This document shows, piece by piece, positions 39,097 to 48,866 of a stretch of 64,000 nt of DNA; within the stretch, counting starts at the first letter, position 1, and every line of letters begins with the position of its first letter. The position numbers and the translations under genes were made by a program. This stretch comes from Streptomyces justiciae (GTDB lineage: Bacteria; Actinomycetota; Actinomycetes; Streptomycetales; Streptomycetaceae), in the NCBI RefSeq assembly GCF_015163075.1, contig NZ_JADDXU010000016.1, forward strand, positions 1-64,000, written 5' to 3'. The notes under the pieces were generated by a model. It was not told where the DNA came from, did no database searches, and was given only the letters and a program-made list of their open reading frames with translations.

Positions 39097-39939
39097 ATGG
39101 CCAACGTCGTTCGTGCCGCTCTGGTCCAGGCCACCTGGACCGGCGACACCGAGTCCATGGTGGCGAAACACGAGGAGCACGCCCGCGAGGCGGCCCGCCA
39201 GGGTGCGAAGATCATCGGCTTCCAGGAAGTGTTCAACGCCCCCTACTTCTGCCAGGTCCAGGAGCCGGAGCACTACCGGTGGGCCGAGCCGGTGCCCGAC
39301 GGGCCGACCGTGCGCCGTATGCAGGACCTCGCCCGCGAGACCGGCATGGTGATCGTGGTGCCGGTCTTCGAGGTGGAGCAGTCCGGCTTCTACTACAACA
39401 CCGCCGCCGTGATCGACGCCGACGGCACCGTCCTCGGCAAGTACCGCAAGCACCACATCCCGCAAGTCAAGGGCTTCTGGGAGAAGTACTACTTCAAGCC
39501 GGGCAACATGGGATGGCCGGTCTTCGACACGGCCGTGGGAAAGGTCGGCGTATACATCTGCTACGACCGGCACTTCCCGGAGGGCTGGCGTCAACTCGGC
39601 CTGAACGGCGCCCAGCTCGTCTACAACCCCTCCGCCACCCACCGCGGCCTGTCCAGCTACCTCTGGCGGCTCGAACAGCCGGCCGCCGCCGTCGCCAACG
39701 AGTACTTCGTCGCCGCGATCAACCGCGTCGGCGTCGAGGAGTACGGCGACAACGACTTCTACGGGACGTCGTACTTCGTCGACCCGCGCGGTCAGTTCGT
39801 CGGGGACACGGCCAGTGACAAGGTCGAGGAACTCGTCGTCCGCGACCTCGACTTCGACCTCATCGAAGAGGTACGGCAGCAGTGGGCCTTCTACCGGGAC
39901 CGCAGGCCCGACGCGTACGAGGGGCTGGTGCAGCCGTGA
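39097..39939 (+). CDS. Nitrilase-superfamily beta-ureidopropionase-like amidohydrolase (copy 1)
   Basis: 280-residue carbon-nitrogen hydrolase, expected to hydrolyse N-carbamoyl-beta-alanine (or a related N-carbamoyl amino acid) to the amino acid, CO2 and ammonia, the third step of reductive pyrimidine breakdown. The catalytic triad is Glu44 (FQEVF), Lys118 (KYRKHH) and Cys155 (YICYDRHFPEGW). GAAGGAG precedes the ATG. It is first of a three-gene unit with an aminotransferase (4-base GTGA overlap) and a PucR regulator, and has a full-length paralogue at 42948-43790, equal in length and in active-site spacing. Confidence 0.9.
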   Translation: MANVVRAALVQATWTGDTESMVAKHEEHAREAARQGAKIIGFQEVFNAPYFCQVQEPEHYRWAEPVPDGPTVRRMQDLARETGMVIVVPVFEVEQSGFYYNTAAVIDADGTVLGKYRKHHIPQVKGFWEKYYFKPGNMGWPVFDTAVGKVGVYICYDRHFPEGWRQLGLNGAQLVYNPSATHRGLSSYLWRLEQPAAAVANEYFVAAINRVGVEEYGDNDFYGTSYFVDPRGQFVGDTASDKVEELVVRDLDFDLIEEVRQQWAFYRDRRPDAYEGLVQP

Positions 39940-41219
39940 ACGACCTGTTCGCACGTCATCGTTCCGTCCTCCCCGACTGGCTCGCCCTCTACTACGAGGA
40001 GCCGCTGGAGATCACGCACGGCGAGGGCCGCTACGTGTGGGACGCCGAGGGCAACAAGTACCTCGACTTCTTCGGCGGCATCCTGACCACGATGACCGCC
40101 CATGCGCTGCCCGAGGTCACCAAGGCGGTGAGCGAACAGGCCGGGAGGATCATCCACTCGTCCACGCTCTACCTCAACCGGCCCATGGTCGAACTGGCCG
40201 AGAGGATCAGCCAGTTGTCCGGCATCCCGGACGCCCGCGTCTTCTTCACCACCTCCGGCACCGAGGCCAACGACACGGCTCTCCTTCTCGCCACCACCTA
40301 CCGCCGCAGCAACACCATCCTGGCGATGCGCAACAGCTACCACGGCCGCTCCTTCAGCGCCGTCGGCATCACCGGCAACCGCGGTTGGTCCCCGACCTCG
40401 CTGTCCCCGCTCCAGACGCTGTACGTCCATGGCGGCGTCCGCACCCGCGGCCCGTACGCCGAGCTGAGCGACGACGACTTCATCGCGGCCTGCGTCGAGG
40501 ACCTGAAGGACCTCCTCGGCCACACCCGCCCGCCCGCCGCCCTGATCGCCGAGCCGATCCAGGGCGTCGGCGGCTTCACCTCTCCGCCGGACGGGCTGTA
40601 CGCCGCCTTCCGCGAGGTGCTCGCCGAGCGCGGCATCCTGTGGATCGCCGACGAGGTGCAGACCGGCTGGGGCCGCACCGGCGACAACTTCTGGGGCTGG
40701 CAGGCCCACGGGCAGCACGGTCCGCCCGACATCCTCACCTTCGCCAAGGGCATCGGCAACGGCATGTCCATCGGCGGTGTCGTCGCCCGCGCCGAGATCA
40801 TGAACTGCCTGGACGCCAACAGCATCTCGACGTTCGGCGGCACCCAGATCACCATGGCGGCGGGGCTCGCGAACCTGTCGTACCTCCTGGAACACGACCT
40901 CCAGGGCAACGCCCGGCGCGTCGGCGGACTCCTCATCGAGCGGCTCCGGGGCGTCGCCGCGCAGGTGCCCGGCGTGCGCGAGGTCCGGGGCCGCGGGCTG
41001 ATGCTCGGCATCGAGCTGGTGAAACCCGGCACCGACCAGGCCGACCCGGACGCGGCGAGCGCGGTGCTGGAGGCGTGCCGCGCGGACGGGCTGCTCATCG
41101 GCAAGGGCGGCGGCCACAACACCAGCGCGCTGAGGGTCGCCCCGCCGCTGTCCCTCACCGTCGCGGAGGCCGAGGAGGGCGCCGCGATCCTCGAGAACGC
41201 TCTGAGGAGCATTCAGTAG
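39936..41219 (+). CDS. Class III PLP aminotransferase, probable beta-alanine/omega-amino-acid transaminase
   Basis: 427-residue pyridoxal-phosphate enzyme of the ornithine/GABA aminotransferase type. Family motifs: FFTTSGTEANDTALLLAT, the PLP-stacking ADEVQTGWGRTGD and Schiff-base Lys271 in TFAKGIGNGMSIGG. GTG 39936 overlaps the stop of the upstream amidohydrolase (GTGA). In context it would convert beta-alanine or 3-aminoisobutyrate released from N-carbamoyl compounds to the semialdehyde. Related proteins are alanine:glyoxylate aminotransferase 2-like, so exact specificity is inference. Confidence 0.9.
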   Translation: MNDLFARHRSVLPDWLALYYEEPLEITHGEGRYVWDAEGNKYLDFFGGILTTMTAHALPEVTKAVSEQAGRIIHSSTLYLNRPMVELAERISQLSGIPDARVFFTTSGTEANDTALLLATTYRRSNTILAMRNSYHGRSFSAVGITGNRGWSPTSLSPLQTLYVHGGVRTRGPYAELSDDDFIAACVEDLKDLLGHTRPPAALIAEPIQGVGGFTSPPDGLYAAFREVLAERGILWIADEVQTGWGRTGDNFWGWQAHGQHGPPDILTFAKGIGNGMSIGGVVARAEIMNCLDANSISTFGGTQITMAAGLANLSYLLEHDLQGNARRVGGLLIERLRGVAAQVPGVREVRGRGLMLGIELVKPGTDQADPDAASAVLEACRADGLLIGKGGGHNTSALRVAPPLSLTVAEAEEGAAILENALRSIQ

Positions 41220-41244
41220 CAGCACGCAGCAAGGGACGTACGCC

Positions 41245-42792
41245 ATGACCACCACCTTGGACCATCTGGAACCGGCCCTGTCCGTCCGCCAGGTCCTCAC
41301 CCTGGAACGGGTGCTCGCCGGGGAGCCCGAGGTGGTGGCCGGCGCGGCCCAGCTCGACCGGGCGGTGCGCTGGGTGCATGTCGCCGAGGCCGCCGACGTC
41401 GGCGTCATGCTCACCGGCGGCGAGATGGTCCTCACCACAGGCGTGCTGCTGGCCGGCGACGAGGGCGCGCAGGCCGAGTACATCCAGTCGCTGCACCGCG
41501 CCGAGGCCGCCGCCGTCGTCCTCGGTCTGGGCCGCGCCTTCCCGGCCCCGCCGGACGTGATGCGCCGGGCCGCCGAGCGGTGCGGGCTGCCCATGGTCGT
41601 CCTCCACCGGCCCTTCCCCTTCGCCGAGTTGACGGAGGAGGTGCAATCCCGGCTGGTCCGGCGGAAGTTCGCGGCCGTCAGCCTGTCCGAGGCCGTCCGC
41701 ACCTCCCTCACCGGCCTCATCACCGCGGGCGCCCCGCTCCAGCGACTCCTCGACGAGGTCGCCCAGCACAGCGCCTGCCCGGTCGTCGTCACCAACCTCG
41801 CCCACCGCGTCCTCGCCACCGCCGGGGAGCGGCCGGCCGTGGACGACGTACTGCGCGACTGGGAGCGCATCGCCCGGCAGGCCGGCGGCACCGAGGGCGA
41901 CGGCTGGATCCGTGCCGAACTGGGCGGACGCGGGGAACGCTGGGGGCAGATCCTGCTGTGCGGCTATCGCGGGGACACCGCCTCCGGACGGCTGCTGGCC
42001 GACCGGGCCGCCGAGGCCCTCGTCCTGCACCGCATGCTCGGCGGCAACTCCGCCCACACCTGGGAGGAGCAGTCCGCGCAGAGCCTGCTCACCGACCTCG
42101 TCAGCGGGGTCGTACCGGCACGGCAGCTGCTGCCGCGGGCGCGGGCCGCCGGACTGCCCGTCAACCGACGGACGTTCGTGCCGCTCGTCGTACGGGACGG
42201 AGATCCGGCCGAACTCGACCGGGTGCTGCGGCTGTTGGGGCTTCCGGGGCTCGTCGCCGAACTCGCCGACGGAGTGACCGCCGTACTGCTGAGCCTGGCC
42301 CGGGACCAGGACGCCGCCGTCCTGACGGCGAACTTCGCGGCCCGGCTGACGCAGACCGTCGTGGCCGCGGCCGACCCGCGCACGGTCTGGGACGACGTCC
42401 CCGCCGGGATGCGCGAGGCCCAGCACGTCGCCGACGCGGTCGCCTCCGGGGCGCTCGACCTTCCGGCCGTCGTACGCCTCAAGGACGTCCATCTGCGGGG
42501 CCTGATACGGCTGTTGCGGGACGACCCGCATGTGCAGTCCTTCGCCGAGCGGGAGTTGGACGGGCTGCTGTGCGACTCGGGTCCGGGGGAGGGGCTGCTG
42601 GCCGTCCTGCGGACGTATCTCGCGACCGGCCGCAACAAGTCCCGCACCGCCCAGCTCCACCACGTCTCACGCCCCGCGCTGTACCGGCGCCTCGAAGCGA
42701 TACAGACCCGGCTCGGCGTCGACCTCGACGACTTCGAGCAGGCCGCCTCGGTGCACATCGCGCTCCTCGCGCACGACGCGCAACAGAGCTGA
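41245..42792 (+). CDS. PucR-family transcriptional regulator
   Basis: 515 residues with an N-terminal PucR purine-catabolism domain (about 14-140, VRQVLTLERVLAGEPEVVAGAAQLDRAVRWVHVAEAADVGVML), a central GGDEF-like region and a C-terminal PucR helix-turn-helix (LLAVLRTYLATGRNKSRTAQLHHVSRPALYRRLEAIQTRLG). Members control purine, pyrimidine and other nitrogen-compound catabolism. It is the third gene of the first unit and lies just upstream of the second (42948-), so it likely controls both. Confidence 0.92.
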   Translation: MTTTLDHLEPALSVRQVLTLERVLAGEPEVVAGAAQLDRAVRWVHVAEAADVGVMLTGGEMVLTTGVLLAGDEGAQAEYIQSLHRAEAAAVVLGLGRAFPAPPDVMRRAAERCGLPMVVLHRPFPFAELTEEVQSRLVRRKFAAVSLSEAVRTSLTGLITAGAPLQRLLDEVAQHSACPVVVTNLAHRVLATAGERPAVDDVLRDWERIARQAGGTEGDGWIRAELGGRGERWGQILLCGYRGDTASGRLLADRAAEALVLHRMLGGNSAHTWEEQSAQSLLTDLVSGVVPARQLLPRARAAGLPVNRRTFVPLVVRDGDPAELDRVLRLLGLPGLVAELADGVTAVLLSLARDQDAAVLTANFAARLTQTVVAAADPRTVWDDVPAGMREAQHVADAVASGALDLPAVVRLKDVHLRGLIRLLRDDPHVQSFAERELDGLLCDSGPGEGLLAVLRTYLATGRNKSRTAQLHHVSRPALYRRLEAIQTRLGVDLDDFEQAASVHIALLAHDAQQS

Positions 42793-42947
42793 AACATGCC
42801 ATGACCTGGGAAAACGGCGGTGAAACATGGGCTTGCGCAAGGGTGACACCGTGGCACGCCGCACGCCCGCAGACGTGACACGCTGCAACTCAAAGCCGGT
42901 TTTCGGGCTTCCTAGTCTTCTCGCACACCGAGCGACCGGAGGTCCCG

Positions 42948-43790
42948 ATGAGCAGAGTGATCCGTGCCGCCCTCTTCCAGACCGCGTGGACGGGCGACAA
43001 GGAATCGATGATCCAGGTACACGAGCAGGCGGCCCGCGACGCGGCCGCGCAGGGTGCTCAGGTCCTGTGCTTCCAGGAGCTGTTCTACGGGCCCTACTTC
43101 TGCCAGGTCCAGGACAAGGCGTTCTACGAGTACGCCGAGCAGATCCCGGACGGGCCGATCGTCAAGCGGTTCCAGGCGCTGGCCAAGGAGCTGGGCATCG
43201 TCCTGATTCTGCCGATGTACGAGGAGGAGCAGCCCGGAGTCCTCTACAACACGGCCGCGGTGATCGACGCGGACGGCTCGTACCTCGGCAAGTACCGCAA
43301 GCACCACATTCCCCAAGTTCCGGGATTCTGGGAGAAGTTCTACTTCCGTCCCGGCAACCTCGGCTGGCCGATCTTCGACACGAAGGTCGGGAAGATCGGC
43401 GTCTACATCTGCTACGACCGCCACTTCCCGGAGGGCTGGCGGGCGTTGGGCCTCGCGGGCGCCGAGATCGTCTTCAACCCGTCGGCCACCTCGCGCGGAC
43501 TCTCCGCCTACCTCTGGCAGTTGGAGCAGCCGGCCGCGGCCGTCGCCAACGAGTACTTCGTCGGCGCGATCAACCGGGTGGGCGTCGAGGAGCTGGGCGA
43601 CAACGACTTCTACGGGACGACCTACTTCGTCGACCCGGAGGCCCAGTTCGTCGGCGAGGTCGCCTCCGACAAGGAGACCGAACTCGTCGTCCGCGACCTG
43701 GACCTGGCCAAGCTGCGCGAGGTCCGCGACCGCTGGCAGTTCTACCGCGACCGCCGTCCGGACGCCTACCCGCCGCTGACCGCACCCTGA
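42948..43790 (+). CDS. Nitrilase-superfamily beta-ureidopropionase-like amidohydrolase (copy 2)
   Basis: 280 residues, paralogue of the enzyme at 39097-39939, with the same triad Glu44, Lys118 and Cys155 and long identical stretches (GKYRKHHIPQV, YICYDRHFPEGWR, EQPAAAVANEYFV). Differences cluster around residues 45-100, which shape the substrate pocket, so the two may prefer different N-carbamoyl amino acids. A strong ribosome binding site (GGAGG) precedes the ATG. It starts the second unit and is followed 31 bases later by the dihydropyrimidinase gene whose product it should hydrolyse. Confidence 0.91.
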   Translation: MSRVIRAALFQTAWTGDKESMIQVHEQAARDAAAQGAQVLCFQELFYGPYFCQVQDKAFYEYAEQIPDGPIVKRFQALAKELGIVLILPMYEEEQPGVLYNTAAVIDADGSYLGKYRKHHIPQVPGFWEKFYFRPGNLGWPIFDTKVGKIGVYICYDRHFPEGWRALGLAGAEIVFNPSATSRGLSAYLWQLEQPAAAVANEYFVGAINRVGVEELGDNDFYGTTYFVDPEAQFVGEVASDKETELVVRDLDLAKLREVRDRWQFYRDRRPDAYPPLTAP

Positions 43791-43821
43791 CCGAACCCAT
43801 CACCCTGGCAGGAGAGGGACC

Positions 43822-45225
43822 ATGAGCAGCCGTACCGTCATCCGCGGTGGTCTCGTCATCACCGCGTCCGACGAGATCCACGCCGACGTGCTGATCGAGG
43901 ACGGCCGCATCGCCGCCCTCGCCGCCTCGGGCACGTCCGCCGCCGAAGCGTTCACCGGCGAGCGGACCATCGACGCCACCGGGAAGTACGTCATCCCCGG
44001 TGGCGTCGACGCCCACACCCACATGGAGCTGCCGTTCGGCGGCACCTTCGCCTCCGACACCTTCGAGACCGGCACCCGGGCCGCCGCCTGGGGCGGTACG
44101 ACCACGATCGTCGACTTCGCCGTGCAGAGCGTCGGCCACTCCCTGCGCGAGGGCCTCGACGCCTGGCACGCCAAGGCGGAGGGCAACTGCGCGATCGACT
44201 ACGGCTTCCACATGATCGTCTCCGATGTGAACCAGGAGACGCTCAAGGAGATGGACCTGCTGGTCGAGGAAGGCGTCACCTCCTTCAAGCAGTTCATGGC
44301 CTACCCCGGCGTCTTCTACTCCGACGACGGCCAGATCCTCCGTGCCATGCAGCGCTCCGCCGAGAACGGCGGCCTGATCATGATGCACGCCGAGAACGGC
44401 ATCGCGATCGACGTGCTGGTCGAGCAGGCGCTGGCGCGCGGGGAGACCGACCCGCGCTATCACGGGGAGGTGCGCAAGGCCCTCCTCGAAGCCGAGGCCA
44501 CCCATCGCGCCATCAAGCTCGCCCAGGTCGCGGGCGCCCCCCTGTACGTCGTGCACGTCTCGGCCATGGAGGCAGTGGCCGAGCTGGCGCGGGCGCGTGA
44601 CGAGGGGCTCAACGTCTTCGGCGAGACCTGCCCGCAGTACCTGTTCCTGTCGACGGACAACCTCGCCGAGCCGGACTTCGAGGGCTCGAAGTACGTGTGC
44701 AGCACGCCCCTTCGCCCCAAGGAGCACCAGGCCAAGCTGTGGCAGGGCCTCAGGACCAACGACCTCCAGGTCGTCTCCACCGACCACTGCCCCTTCTGCT
44801 TCGTCGGCCAGAAGGAGCTCGGCCGCGGCGACTTCTCGAAGATCCCCAACGGCCTCCCCGGCGTCGAGAACCGCATGGACCTGCTCCACCAGGCCGTCGT
44901 CGACGGACACATCACGCGCCGCCGCTGGATCGAGATCGCCTGCGCCACCCCGGCCCGCATGTTCGGCATGTACCCGAAGAAGGGCACCATCGCCCCCGGC
45001 GCCGACGCGGACATCGTGATCTACGACCCGCACGCCGAGCAGGTCATGTCCGTCGAGACGCACCACATGAACGTCGACTACTCGGCGTACGAGGGCAAGC
45101 GCGTCACCGGCCGGGTCGAATCCGTGCTCTCGCGCGGCGAACTCGTCATCACCGAGCGGGAGTACACCGGGCATGCCGGGCACGGCGTCTACACCCCCCG
45201 TTCCACCTGTCAGTACCTCAACTAG
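43822..45225 (+). CDS. hydA: Dihydropyrimidinase (D-hydantoinase)
   Basis: 467-residue binuclear-zinc amidohydrolase that opens 5,6-dihydrouracil, dihydrothymine or hydantoin rings to N-carbamoyl amino acids. Metal ligands are DAHTHM (His65, His67), carboxylated Lys156 in VTSFKQFMAYPG, His in IMMHAENG, His in LYVVHVSA and Asp in VSTDHCPF; the substrate loop is KIPNGLPGVENRMDLL. Length fits the family. It is flanked by the amidohydrolase that takes its product and by the LLM oxidoreductase 11 bases downstream. Confidence 0.95.
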   Translation: MSSRTVIRGGLVITASDEIHADVLIEDGRIAALAASGTSAAEAFTGERTIDATGKYVIPGGVDAHTHMELPFGGTFASDTFETGTRAAAWGGTTTIVDFAVQSVGHSLREGLDAWHAKAEGNCAIDYGFHMIVSDVNQETLKEMDLLVEEGVTSFKQFMAYPGVFYSDDGQILRAMQRSAENGGLIMMHAENGIAIDVLVEQALARGETDPRYHGEVRKALLEAEATHRAIKLAQVAGAPLYVVHVSAMEAVAELARARDEGLNVFGETCPQYLFLSTDNLAEPDFEGSKYVCSTPLRPKEHQAKLWQGLRTNDLQVVSTDHCPFCFVGQKELGRGDFSKIPNGLPGVENRMDLLHQAVVDGHITRRRWIEIACATPARMFGMYPKKGTIAPGADADIVIYDPHAEQVMSVETHHMNVDYSAYEGKRVTGRVESVLSRGELVITEREYTGHAGHGVYTPRSTCQYLN

Positions 45226-45236
45226 GAGTGGCGCCC

Positions 45237-46256
45237 ATGGACTTCGGACTCGTCCTGCAGACCGACCCGCCGGCCTCGAAGGTCGTCAGCCTGATGAAGC
45301 GCGCCGAGCGCAACGGCTTCACCTACGGCTGGACCTTCGACTCCGCGGTGCTCTGGCAGGAACCGTTCGTGATCTACAGTCAGATCCTCGCCAACACCAC
45401 GAAGTTGACGGTCGGCCCGATGGTCACCAACCCGGGCACCCGCACCTGGGAGGTCACCGCCTCCACCTTCGCCACCCTCAACGACATGTTCGGCAACCGC
45501 ACGGTCTGCGGCATCGGCCGCGGCGACTCGGCGATGCGCGTCGCGGGCCGCACCCCCAACACCCTGGCCCGCATCAGCGAGGCCATGAAGGTCATCCGCG
45601 CCCTCGGCTCCGGCCAGGAGGCCGACCTCGGCGGCACGGTGATCAAGTTCCCCTGGATCAAGGAGGACGCCGAACTCCCCGTGTGGATGGCGGCGTACGG
45701 TCCGAAGGCGCTGAAGATGACGGGGGAGGAGGCCGACGGGTTCATCCTCCAGCTCGCCGACCTGTATCTCACCGAGTACATGGTCAAGGCGGTGAAGGAC
45801 GCGGCGGTCGCCGCCGGTCGTGACCCGTCCGACGTCAAGATCTGTGTCGCCGCCCCCGCCTATGTCACCGAGGACGACTCGCCCGAGGCGCTCGCTCACG
45901 CGCGTGAGCAGTGCCGCTGGTTCGGCGGGATGGTCGGCAACCATGTCGCCGACCTGGTGTCGAAGTACGGCGAGCACTCGGCCGCCGTACCGGACGAACT
46001 CACGGACTACATCAAGGCCCGTGAGGGGTACGACTATTCGCATCACGGACGGGCCGACAACCCCGACACCGCGTTCGTCCCGGACGAGATCGTCGACCGG
46101 TTCTGCGTCATCGGGCCCGTCGAGAAGCACATCGAGAAGCTCAATGCCCTGCGCGAGCTGGGCGTCGACCAGTTCGCCGTCTACGACATGCACGACGCGC
46201 AGGAGACGACCATCGACGCCTACGGCACGAAGGTGATCCCCGCCGTCAACGCCTGA
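45237..46256 (+). CDS. LLM-class flavin/F420-dependent oxidoreductase (TIGR03842-like)
   Basis: 339-residue TIM-barrel oxidoreductase of the bacterial luciferase-like superfamily. Typical elements are the N-terminal FGLVLQTDPPASKVVSLMKRAERNGFTYGWTFDS, cofactor-binding TKLTVGPMVTNPGTRTWEVTAS and GIGRGDSAMR, and the barrel end VDQFAVYDMHDAQETTI. It is of the type I recall as TIGR03842, repeatedly found next to hydantoinases. Cofactor (FMN or F420) is not decided by sequence alone. ATG 45237 follows GGAGTGG. No dihydropyrimidine dehydrogenase gene is present in the locus, so it is a candidate for a redox step on the pyrimidine or hydantoin. Confidence 0.9.
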   Translation: MDFGLVLQTDPPASKVVSLMKRAERNGFTYGWTFDSAVLWQEPFVIYSQILANTTKLTVGPMVTNPGTRTWEVTASTFATLNDMFGNRTVCGIGRGDSAMRVAGRTPNTLARISEAMKVIRALGSGQEADLGGTVIKFPWIKEDAELPVWMAAYGPKALKMTGEEADGFILQLADLYLTEYMVKAVKDAAVAAGRDPSDVKICVAAPAYVTEDDSPEALAHAREQCRWFGGMVGNHVADLVSKYGEHSAAVPDELTDYIKAREGYDYSHHGRADNPDTAFVPDEIVDRFCVIGPVEKHIEKLNALRELGVDQFAVYDMHDAQETTIDAYGTKVIPAVNA

Positions 46257-46288
46257 GCCCCACCTCTCCGACCCCCCACACCTTGACA

Positions 46289-46323
46289 CCCCTCTCTCCC
46301 CGCCGTCCCGGGGCGGAGAGGGG
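46289..46323 (+). terminator. Hairpin between the LLM gene and the permease gene
   Basis: Arms CCCCTCTC (46289-46296) and GAGAGGGG (46316-46323) pair perfectly and can be extended through the CCCCG/CGGGG core to a stem of about 14 bp. It lies 33 bases after the LLM stop and 52 before the permease start, so it may terminate or attenuate transcription and lower permease expression relative to the enzymes. Confidence 0.55.
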
Positions 46324-46374
46324 CCCAAGGCCCCCGCACGGCCTCTCCCGTCCCGCTCACTGATTGGCCTGCCC

Positions 46375-47925
<1,551 letters not shown>

Positions 47926-47957
47926 CGGGCATGGCGTTGGAGGGCCGGTCGGCGGAG

Positions 47958-48617
47958 CTACTGGCCGCCCTCCAACGCCGCCACCGCGTCCTTCGCCGCC
48001 TTGATGGCGCCCTTGTTGATGACGTCGGTGTCGGGTGCCTTCTTCGACTCGAAGTCGCTGCCGTTGTACGTGACGACCACCAGCGCGTTGGACGCCTGGA
48101 CGATCACCACGCCCTCGCGCGTCTGCTGCTTGTCCTCCGTGGTGAGGTTCACGACGGAGTAGCCCTGGTCGCCGAGGCCCGGGACGTCCCCTCCGCCGCT
48201 CTTCTCCTCGATGCGCTCCTTGTACGTCTTCTCCGCCGCTTCGTCCGAGTCCGTGATCTCGTACGAGACGTCGAGCCAGCGGTAGTCGTAGCCCTTGAGC
48301 GCGTTCCAGGAGCAGGTGCGGCGGAGTTTCGTGTCCGTCGACGGGATCTCCTTGCCGGCCGTCTTGGCGCCCGGGACCAGCGACTTGATGTTCTTCACCG
48401 TGACGCTGCCGCAGGGGGCGGGTGAGGCGGCGTACGTCTTCGTGGCCGCTGCGGTGGCGGGGGCCGACGCGGACTTGGTGCCGCCGCCGCCCTTCGACGC
48501 GGACTCGTGGTCGCCGGTCGAGGCGGGGCCGGACGACAGCGTCCAGCCCGCGGCGGCGAGCACGACGACCGGCGACAGACGTGCGGTCAGGGCGAGCGGC
48601 AGAGGCAGGGAACGCAC
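47958..48617 (-). CDS. Exported protein, DUF3558-like, lipobox Cys missing
   Basis: 219 residues. The N-terminus VRSLPLPLALTARLSPVVVLAAAGWTLSSG is a signal sequence in which the position expected for the lipobox Cys is Trp (TGG), so it is either secreted, tethered by the signal anchor or a degenerate lipoprotein. The mature part has a Ser/Ala/Thr-rich linker, then a domain with PCGSVTVKNIKSLVPGA and RRTCSWN, two Cys spaced as in DUF3558 lipoproteins. GTG 48617 starts the signal sequence. Upstream lies a block of imperfect tandem repeats (48664-48768). It is convergent with the NCS1 permease. Confidence 0.65.
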   Translation of the reverse strand: MRSLPLPLALTARLSPVVVLAAAGWTLSSGPASTGDHESASKGGGGTKSASAPATAAATKTYAASPAPCGSVTVKNIKSLVPGAKTAGKEIPSTDTKLRRTCSWNALKGYDYRWLDVSYEITDSDEAAEKTYKERIEEKSGGGDVPGLGDQGYSVVNLTTEDKQQTREGVVIVQASNALVVVTYNGSDFESKKAPDTDVINKGAIKAAKDAVAALEGGQ

Positions 48618-48663
48618 AGGCGCACTTCTCGTGGGGGATGGGTGCGGAACGGGTCCGCACAGC

Positions 48664-48768
48664 GGACGGGGGGCGGTGCGGGGTTCGCCCGCGACACGGA
48701 CGGGGCGGTGCGGGGGCGCCCGCACGGTGGACGGGAGGCGGTGCGGAGGGTGTCCGCACTGTGGACGG
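48664..48768. repeat. Imperfect ~31-34 bp tandem repeats in an intergenic region
   Basis: Units start with GGACGG at 48664, 48698, 48729 and 48763, each containing GGCGGTGCGG and most a later CCGCAC that can pair with GTGCGG. They lie between the exported-protein gene (start 48617) and the AhpD-like gene (stop 48867), in the likely promoter or leader of the former. The repeats differ at several positions, so they are not recent duplicates. Confidence 0.7.
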
Positions 48769-48866
48769 GACGCCAGTGTCACACGAGTCCCTGTGGGGCG
48801 GTAGTGCCAACTCGCTCCGTGCATGTGCGGTGACGGAGGACCGCAGTTGACGCGCCGAGTGTCCTG

